From IMG/VR virus record IMGVR_UViG_3300006119_000572, positions 1 to 20,031 of that record: a stretch of DNA of 20,031 nt. One strand, written 5' to 3'. The notes under the pieces are model-generated. The model saw only the letters and a program-made list of their open reading frames with translations, did no database searches and was not told the origin of the DNA. A program made the translations under genes and the position numbers. This DNA is from a virus. Positions 14,321 through 20,031 of this stretch are shown here, in pieces (positions within the stretch are counted from its first letter, which is position 1; each line of letters starts with the position of its first letter).

Positions 14321-14473
14321 TTACTTCTTCTTTTTTGCAGCTGATATTGCTATAGCCACTATTTGTTTTTGACTTCTTTTTTTAGTCCCATGATGAGCTA
14401 ACTCATGGATATTAGCACTTACTGCTTTACTTACAGCTTTCTTGCTTGCTGATTTTGCTTTTTTTAATGGCAT
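14321..14473 (-). CDS. Small basic phage protein (50 residues), DUF6496-like
   Basis: A complete short reading frame: ATG at 14473, TAA at 14323-14321. The protein starts MPLKKAKSASKKAVSKAVSA, continues NIHELAHHGTKKRSQKQIVAIAIS and ends AAKKKK. The pattern of Lys-rich N-terminus, N-I-x-E-L, then (R/K)-x-Q-x-x-A-I-A-x-(S/A)-x-A followed by Lys closely resembles a family of very short basic proteins found in bacteria and phages (DUF6496-type). It lies one base after the ATP-grasp gene stop and one base before the 1211-residue gene start, so it is embedded in the operon. The role of the family is not established; a nucleic-acid-binding virion component is plausible given its charge. Confidence 0.7.
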   Translation of the reverse strand: MPLKKAKSASKKAVSKAVSANIHELAHHGTKKRSQKQIVAIAISAAKKKK

Positions 14474-14474
14474 A

Positions 14475-15776
14475 TTATTTCTTTTTGCTTATTTTAACCA
14501 TAGTTTCAAATGCCTCAATAGCCTCATCAGCTCCATCTGTCTTAATGTTTAAATCATAGCCCTCAATTAATTTAGCCATCTTCTCAATCTTTTTCTTACA
14601 CTCTTCGTGGCTTTTACCTACAGCAACCAAACTTCCTATTGTAGAAGACTCTCCTAAACGTAATACATGGTATGTGCCATCAATCTTAATAGGGTCAATC
14701 AACTTAACCCATTGACGAATCTCTGGAGGGAAGTAAACTGTTTGGTGACCACCACTAGCCCAGCCTGAGCTGATTAATATTTCCATTCCATAAGGGTTAT
14801 CTGTCTCTGGCTCTACTAATATTCCATTAGCACCATACCAAATAATATCTCCTAGATTTTTATATATTTCTTGATATAACGCATTAGGAGGTAAACCTAA
14901 ACGCATACAAGGGTCAATAAAATAATGCTTACCATCCTTAGTAGTTCTTACCTCAGTAGAGAAGAATCCATTGTGGTCATATTTCTTTAATAATATCTCA
15001 AATTTATCATTTACAGACTTATTACCGACACTTAATTCTTCTTTAGATATAAGCTTACCTGCGTAAGATACGTCCTTAATTTCGCATCCTGTAAACATTT
15101 TATTGGGTATTACACCATCAATAGCGTAAGCATCTATACCCTCTTCTACCACAGCATCAATAGAATCAACAACCACGAACTCACAAATAGTCTTTAATGG
15201 CCCAAGTGTTGACTCAAGGTTATCCAATAAAGGCTCGGATAGCTTGTAATTAATATGATGAAATGTTTCAAATGTCTTTCTATATTTAGAAATTTTAACA
15301 TATTTGTCTTTGTTCTTTTTTAAATGCTCTCTTAAGGCAGGCAATCCAACTACACGAACTGTAGGAGCAACATCCATTCCTATCTTCTTCATTTCCATTG
15401 CAGTCTCGTATCTATTCAACTCAAGACACTCAGCCTTACCTGAACCAAAACAAGGTATACCAGAAGCCTCTAATAACTCTAATAAATCTCCATCGTAAAT
15501 ATCTGGGGTAAAGAAACAATCAACCTTATCCATTACCTCAAAAAGGTTTTCAACCCTTTCAATATTCTTACCATCAAATGTATTTAGCTTCTTCCCATTC
15601 TTCCACTCAGTACCTATTACAGCCTCAGCCATACCAGGGTAGGCATTTTTCCATTCTGTATAATAATATACCTTTTTAAAATGGTCAGCAAGTTTTAAAC
15701 AGAACTCAAAAAAAAGTCCGTTATCTACACACAATATTACCTTGTCTTTTGCCTTTCCTAAGTTTAATTTTTCCAT
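14475..15776 (-). CDS. ATP-grasp ligase-like protein (PurD-like fold)
   Basis: A 433-residue protein with ATP-grasp layout. An N-terminal Rossmann-like part (DKVILCVDNGLFFEFCLKLA, about 11-105) ends in LLEASGIPCFGSGKAECLELNRYE (101-124). This resembles the segment before the ATP-binding subdomains of phosphoribosylamine-glycine ligase, where a fixed Gly-x-x-K precedes the helix. Candidate nucleotide-binding Lys lie in KYVKISKYRK (158-167), with EFVVVDS at 199-205. The metal-binding end looks like STEVRTTKDGKHYFIDPCMRLG (273-294). ATP-grasp enzymes join a carboxylate to an amine or thiol using ATP. Its place among virion genes argues against simple purine synthesis and could mean modification of a capsid or internal protein. 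The next gene starts one base after it. The ATP-grasp call is moderate; the substrate is unknown. Confidence 0.65.
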   Translation of the reverse strand: MEKLNLGKAKDKVILCVDNGLFFEFCLKLADHFKKVYYYTEWKNAYPGMAEAVIGTEWKNGKKLNTFDGKNIERVENLFEVMDKVDCFFTPDIYDGDLLELLEASGIPCFGSGKAECLELNRYETAMEMKKIGMDVAPTVRVVGLPALREHLKKNKDKYVKISKYRKTFETFHHINYKLSEPLLDNLESTLGPLKTICEFVVVDSIDAVVEEGIDAYAIDGVIPNKMFTGCEIKDVSYAGKLISKEELSVGNKSVNDKFEILLKKYDHNGFFSTEVRTTKDGKHYFIDPCMRLGLPPNALYQEIYKNLGDIIWYGANGILVEPETDNPYGMEILISSGWASGGHQTVYFPPEIRQWVKLIDPIKIDGTYHVLRLGESSTIGSLVAVGKSHEECKKKIEKMAKLIEGYDLNIKTDGADEAIEAFETMVKISKKK

Positions 15777-15788
15777 GGTCTAAAGTTA

Positions 15789-16064
15789 CTATTTTTTCTT
15801 TTTAAAGCCTTGTTTTAATCTATCCGCAAGCCTTCCTACGAAGGTATTGTTCCTCGGTTTCTCCTGTGAGTTTAACGACTTCATCTGATTCATATTCTGC
15901 TCTGAACTTGGCTTCATCTGCTCTTCTTGCTTTGTCAAGCTCTCTGTATTTTGAAAGTTCATCGTCTGTTGCTTTTGATAAGAACTCAGGTTCTGATGGA
16001 ACTTCTGTTGTAACTCCTGTGGCAGCTTCTCCACTAGGCTTAGTATCTCCTCCTTGCTTTTCAT
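15789..16064 (-). CDS. Possible overlapping small basic ORF (91 residues)
   Basis: A second reading frame overlapping the last 245 bases of the 953-residue gene, shifted +1 relative to it, and ending 12 bases before the ATP-grasp start. The product begins MKSKEEILSLVEKLPQELQQ, is Gln/Asn/Ser/Lys-rich in the middle, and ends GRLADRLKQGFKKKK. The N-terminal helix and basic tail are plausible, and its stop gives the close spacing seen elsewhere in this operon, whereas the 953-residue gene stops 43 bases early. Against it, the main frame in the same stretch also looks protein-like, and a Gln/Asn-rich composition is typical of out-of-frame AT-rich DNA. It could alternatively be the product of a frameshift or a small indel near the 3' end. 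Confidence 0.3.
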   Translation of the reverse strand: MKSKEEILSLVEKLPQELQQKFHQNLSSYQKQQTMNFQNTESLTKQEEQMKPSSEQNMNQMKSLNSQEKPRNNTFVGRLADRLKQGFKKKK

Positions 16065-18681
16065 ATTCTGTATTTTTTATTGCGTCTTCGTATGCTTTAT
16101 TATGATTTCTTATTTCTATTGCTTTTTGAAATTCTTCAGGTTTAATATCTTGCACCTTTTTATACTTCGTTCCTAACGCCTCATTAACTGCATTAATAGC
16201 ATGAGTTGAATTATCAAATCCCATTTGCTTTGCTTTTTTGTTGGCATCCATTTTAGCAAGGTCTTCTTCAGTATACTTAGGAACTTCTTTGCTGATTGTT
16301 TGATATGCCTCATCAAATTGAGCTTGAGGAACTTCTCCTACCTGATCTGCACGAAGTCTAATAGCAAAATCTAATCCTTTTTGTGGGTCAGCAAAATCTA
16401 TCTTAACAGTCTTATTTTCTGTCATTCCACCTTCAGTTTTATTAAGCTGACTTAAATCAAGCGTAATAGATTTAACCGTACCATCTTCATTAAATTCAAT
16501 AGGAGAGGATGAGAAATCAACAGTAGGTAAAGATATACCTCTATCAGTCATAGCTTTCTCTCCTATGGTTGCTATTTTATTGCCATTCTCATCATGAAGA
16601 TAATATATACCATTCTCTGATTTTAAAACACCACTTATTGATTTGCCGTTGGCATCTGTGATGATTGTTTTGTCTCCTGAGAAGTTTTCAAGTTCGTTTG
16701 TGACTTTTGGGCCGCCAGTTGCTCTAGGAGTTTTAGTTGGGACTCTTTCGGTAACTGTGCTAGTTTCAGTCTTTGTTGCAAATTCATATCCTTCTATTTT
16801 ATGTATTAATGGTTCAATTAAATTAGCAAAAGACTCATTATCTCCATGCTTATCTAATAATTCGTATAAATGGTCAGCCGCCTTAGACAATTCATTTTCA
16901 TTAATGTTTTCAGCATTGTTTATTTTATTAACAACATTTGAAACATCTTGTCTTGCTTGGTCACCAATTATAAATGGTTCAGCAGCAGTATAATCTTGTT
17001 TAATATCATCTATTGGTTGTTCCTTACCATTATGTATATCTTGTATTTGCTGATTGATACCATCTTTTCTGTCTTGTAATATTTGCAAATTCTCTAATTC
17101 AGCACCCTTAAATGCCTCATCCATATTTGCAATTTGTTGTTTCTTAGTTTCAATATCAGCATTAATCTCATTTCTATTTTTAATTAATGGAATTATTTTT
17201 AGCTGATTTGCCTCACTAAGATTGCTAGGTATTGTTTTTTTAATATTAATATAATCATTTACAGACTTAGTAACCATTTGTTTTTCTTGGTCAGTAAACT
17301 TATATTCATCCATTGCATTATTAACATCCTTCATTACAACCGCTAATTGCTCTGGTGTTCTAGCTCCAACAACCTGATTTAATATTTGATTATCAGTCTT
17401 TTGCATAAATACATGGAATGGAGTTAATGCGCTACCCATAACAGAACCTTGTGTAAATGCATTTGCAATATTCCATAATCTATTTTCGTGCAATTCCTTT
17501 TCGTCAAAAACCTCTTTATTTTGAATTAAATTAGTCACTTGTTTAAACACATCCTTAGCACCTTCTGTTCCTGCTCCCATTATACCACCAACAGCAGCAC
17601 CAGATAACATTGGTATGCCATATCTTTTTACAACGGAACTCTTCATTACATCCCTAGTCTTTTGATTAACTAGGTCTTCTATTACCTTTGCTGTTAATGG
17701 AGCTTCACTCTTCTCAACATCTAACATTACATCAGCAAATACCTTTGATTGTATTCCTTTTAAAACTTTAGGAGCCCCCTTAAATATTTTATCAAATCCT
17801 ATTTCTTGCATGGCACCAACAATAGCTCCTGTTGTAAAACCATAGAAATCTCTTGCTGTAGCATCTGGTTTAATACCTCTACTTTCTGCTGTCTTATCAT
17901 ATTCATCAAAAGCATCATTCATTGCTTGTAAAGCAAATGTAATACCCTTGCCACCTGTAAGTGCATTTAATCCAAGGTCTGATAAAAGACCAACAGTACC
18001 TATTCCTAAACCCTCAAAATCAGAAATGCCAAGTCCATCTTTTAAATCAAACTTCATTTCGTTTTGACTCTTTTGAGATACATCAAACTTAGCCTTACCA
18101 TAGAACTCTTTACCCATGTCGGATTTAATATCCTTAGCCATTTGTATTCTTTGTTCTTTGGTAAACTCTGGTTGTTTAAAATCTCCTCCTAATCCTGGAG
18201 CACCTACACCTGCTGAAAAAGTTCCTTTGGTAGCTAACTCTGCCATACTACCACCAAGTCTTTCTGCTGAATTTATTACAGCATTCCATAATGATTTACC
18301 AAATGCATAATTAGTTTCTCTATCCTCAGCTATTGCTTGATGCATAGGAGTAGTAGGCATTGCCTTCATCTCCTCATATGTAGATAATAGTCCTTTTTCT
18401 TTTAATGGTTTTAAACCTATTGGTTTAGGTTCTTGTTGTGGCTTCTTAGAATCTTGTTGTCCAAAAAACTCTGGAAACTTATTATTAAATTCTGATGTAG
18501 ACTTGTACTTACCAGATTCCATTGTAGCAGCATAATCTTTTGCTGCCTGTAATTTCTTTGAATCATTACCAAACTCAGGAAACTTTTGCAATAAATCTTT
18601 GTCAGACAAATTAGGCTTTGCTAATATTGTAGCATGAAAATCTAATAAAGATTGTTGTATATTGTTATTTTGATCTGGCAT
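15820..18681 (-). CDS. Large Gly-rich internal / ejection virion protein candidate
   Basis: A 953-residue protein. The N-terminus carries two copies of a short helical unit containing KFPEF (33-37 and 68-72). Residues about 115-430 hold Gly/Ala-rich, weakly hydrophobic segments (GLGIGTVGLLSDLGLNAL at 224-241, GFTTGAIVGAM at 281-291, MLSGAAVGGIMGAG at 358-371) between amphipathic helices. This pattern is common in phage proteins that enter the cell envelope during DNA delivery. A charged, likely coiled-coil stretch follows (about 490-560), then a beta-containing part (TIITDANGKSISGVLKSENG, YYLHDENGNKIATIG) and a Lys/Glu-rich helical tail. It lies five bases after the preceding gene. No enzyme motif is evident. 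The role is inferred from context and composition. Confidence 0.7.
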   Translation of the reverse strand: MPDQNNNIQQSLLDFHATILAKPNLSDKDLLQKFPEFGNDSKKLQAAKDYAATMESGKYKSTSEFNNKFPEFFGQQDSKKPQQEPKPIGLKPLKEKGLLSTYEEMKAMPTTPMHQAIAEDRETNYAFGKSLWNAVINSAERLGGSMAELATKGTFSAGVGAPGLGGDFKQPEFTKEQRIQMAKDIKSDMGKEFYGKAKFDVSQKSQNEMKFDLKDGLGISDFEGLGIGTVGLLSDLGLNALTGGKGITFALQAMNDAFDEYDKTAESRGIKPDATARDFYGFTTGAIVGAMQEIGFDKIFKGAPKVLKGIQSKVFADVMLDVEKSEAPLTAKVIEDLVNQKTRDVMKSSVVKRYGIPMLSGAAVGGIMGAGTEGAKDVFKQVTNLIQNKEVFDEKELHENRLWNIANAFTQGSVMGSALTPFHVFMQKTDNQILNQVVGARTPEQLAVVMKDVNNAMDEYKFTDQEKQMVTKSVNDYINIKKTIPSNLSEANQLKIIPLIKNRNEINADIETKKQQIANMDEAFKGAELENLQILQDRKDGINQQIQDIHNGKEQPIDDIKQDYTAAEPFIIGDQARQDVSNVVNKINNAENINENELSKAADHLYELLDKHGDNESFANLIEPLIHKIEGYEFATKTETSTVTERVPTKTPRATGGPKVTNELENFSGDKTIITDANGKSISGVLKSENGIYYLHDENGNKIATIGEKAMTDRGISLPTVDFSSSPIEFNEDGTVKSITLDLSQLNKTEGGMTENKTVKIDFADPQKGLDFAIRLRADQVGEVPQAQFDEAYQTISKEVPKYTEEDLAKMDANKKAKQMGFDNSTHAINAVNEALGTKYKKVQDIKPEEFQKAIEIRNHNKAYEDAIKNTEYEKQGGDTKPSGEAATGVTTEVPSEPEFLSKATDDELSKYRELDKARRADEAKFRAEYESDEVVKLTGETEEQYLRRKACG

Positions 18682-18686
18682 ATTTA

Positions 18687-20031
18687 TTATCTTACATTAC
18701 CACCATAACTTGTTGATGCTCTAGGAGTTGTTCTTGTAGCAGGTGCTGATGGAACATTGTCTTCTTCAATATTACTAAACAATCCAGCTTCCTGCTTTTT
18801 AGTTGCAATATGTTTCTTTGTTTCTCTTGTTAAAAAGTTTCTACCAGATTGAGTAGATGGGTCAGCAAAAACATAAGCAACACTCTTATCTGATTTTAAA
18901 ACAGGAAATACAACTACTCTTCCATTTTTAAATGATTCTGCATTAACATCTAAACCACGGAAAGCATTATTTTCATTTGCCTTTTTCATTGCATCTGCAA
19001 TATCTTGAGCAGAATAATTACCATCAACTAATCCTAAATCTTTTTTATAATCATCAAGATAACCATAAACATCAGGTTCAGATTCTACTGATGATTTTTT
19101 GGATGTTATAAATTTCATATCTCCTGGCATAAAACCACTTTGATTATAAACATTTATAATATCTTTTTTATATCTAGTAGTATTAGGTTGCTCTTGTTCT
19201 GATTGAGATAATCCTGCAAATAATTTATTAATATCTGTTTTCTGTAAAGCTAATGCACCAGGATGAGTGTCATAATAGTATTGCTCTCTTTCTGATAAAT
19301 TCAAATTCTTAGCCCATATTTTTTCAGACATTGGGTCAATACTTTTATTCATACCTTGATTGTATGTAACGGTCTCATACTTCTTAATATAATTTTCCAT
19401 TGCAGCCATTGTAGCAGCAGCATTGGCTTTATTATTACTAATAGTATTCAACAATGAATTCTCATCTTTAAAGTATAAATTTGAATCTAGATTTTTATCT
19501 AATCCCAATCCTCTTATATCATGCTTTGTTGGGTCTGATTGTATTTTTAATATATCATTAAATCTTGATATAATTTGTTTACCATAATCATTTACCTTGC
19601 CATCTTCGCTAAGAAAATTACCAAGGAATTTATTTGCAGCAGCCCCTCTGTAATTTGGATTTTGATTCCCAAAAACCTTATGACTTCCTTCCCATAATAA
19701 ATCATATCTAGGAATGTCTTTATACTCATCTTGTCTTCCTACCCAACCTTTAACCTTTACTATAGGTTTAAATTCTTTTACAACACCATCTTTTGCAACC
19801 TTGTCTATTTCAGCTACAATCTTTTTATCATAGTTTGGGATAGGGTTTATATATAAAGAAGGGTCATCTGTATTGTTCTGAATTATGTGAGATGTAGGTT
19901 GGTCAATTACATTTTTTTTAAATAATGTTCTTGCATTCTCTATATAGTTATCAGGATGTGTAGTCATATCCTTCCACATATCCATATGCTCCTTAGCTTT
20001 TAATTTACTATCATTTGCTGATGTGTAAATG
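18687..20031 (-). CDS. Putative virion protein, 5' end cut by window
   Basis: A soluble, charged protein of at least 447 residues. The frame is open to the right edge, with residues before the ATG at 19985 reading YTSANDSKLKAKEH, so that ATG may be internal even though an AAGGAG precedes it. No other start in the window uses such a site. Recognisable stretches include RGAAANKFLGNF, NNKANAAATMAAMENYIKKY, YYDTHPGALALQKTDINKLF and GRVVVFPVLKSDKSVAYVFADPST. The C-terminus is a disordered-looking Ser/Thr/Pro/Arg tail (SAPATRTTPRASTSYGGNVR). There is no signal peptide or membrane segment in the visible part. It is first in the visible internal-protein block and is followed after five bases by the 953-residue gene. 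I do not recognise the family; a virion-associated role comes only from context. Confidence 0.7.
   Translation of the reverse strand, partial: IYTSANDSKLKAKEHMDMWKDMTTHPDNYIENARTLFKKNVIDQPTSHIIQNNTDDPSLYINPIPNYDKKIVAEIDKVAKDGVVKEFKPIVKVKGWVGRQDEYKDIPRYDLLWEGSHKVFGNQNPNYRGAAANKFLGNFLSEDGKVNDYGKQIISRFNDILKIQSDPTKHDIRGLGLDKNLDSNLYFKDENSLLNTISNNKANAAATMAAMENYIKKYETVTYNQGMNKSIDPMSEKIWAKNLNLSEREQYYYDTHPGALALQKTDINKLFAGLSQSEQEQPNTTRYKKDIINVYNQSGFMPGDMKFITSKKSSVESEPDVYGYLDDYKKDLGLVDGNYSAQDIADAMKKANENNAFRGLDVNAESFKNGRVVVFPVLKSDKSVAYVFADPSTQSGRNFLTRETKKHIATKKQEAGLFSNIEEDNVPSAPATRTTPRASTSYGGNVR

Noticed and set aside
15866-18310. Plus-strand ORFs of 64-116 codons opposite the 953-residue gene
   Set aside because: Ser/Leu-rich antisense frames typical of the reverse of Glu/Lys/Asp-rich coding DNA; no start context.

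Overview
The window looks like part of a tailed-phage genome (or prophage) from a Bacteroidetes-type host. The DNA is AT-rich. Start codons are preceded by A/T-rich stretches rather than a Shine-Dalgarno motif. Two places carry a promoter-like TATATTTG box, which fits the Bacteroidetes -7 consensus TAnnTTTG. The fibre proteins carry long Gly-Thr-Ser repeats and a C-terminal tail containing GFLPPR, both common in phages of this phylum. This assignment is inference from sequence style; no host marker gene is present.

Layout, following the minus-strand reading direction from the right edge. (1) 20031 to 14321 is a tight gene set: an unrecognised protein cut by the edge, a 953-residue Gly-rich protein, a possible overlapping 91-residue ORF, an ATP-grasp-like enzyme, and a 50-residue basic protein at 14321-14473. 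(2) 14319 to 10684 encodes a 1211-residue helical protein, probably an internal or ejected virion protein. (3) 10683 to 10149 is the only long non-coding stretch. On the minus strand it holds several perfect hairpins, an intrinsic terminator, two hairpin loops with 9-base complementarity, and a segment that resembles a fused crRNA:tracrRNA scaffold. (4) 10148 to 3715 encodes two small structural proteins, a 1596-residue fibre and a free-standing GIY-YIG homing endonuclease, and 3704-3456 encodes an 82-residue protein. (5) 3439 to 822 encodes a second fibre with a peptidase S74 chaperone and a Cys-rich putative distal fibre protein.

The only plus-strand gene is at the left edge. It encodes a glycosyltransferase of the TibC/Aah autotransporter-heptosyltransferase type with its four-cysteine metal motif intact, and it converges on the distal fibre gene. 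The most economical reading is a late virion module in which the Ser/Thr-rich fibre repeats may be glycosylated by a phage-encoded enzyme. A terminator at about 10514-10549 followed by a promoter-like box at 10162-10173 would separate the internal-protein block from the tail block. The same 12-base promoter-like sequence recurs just before the S74 fibre gene.
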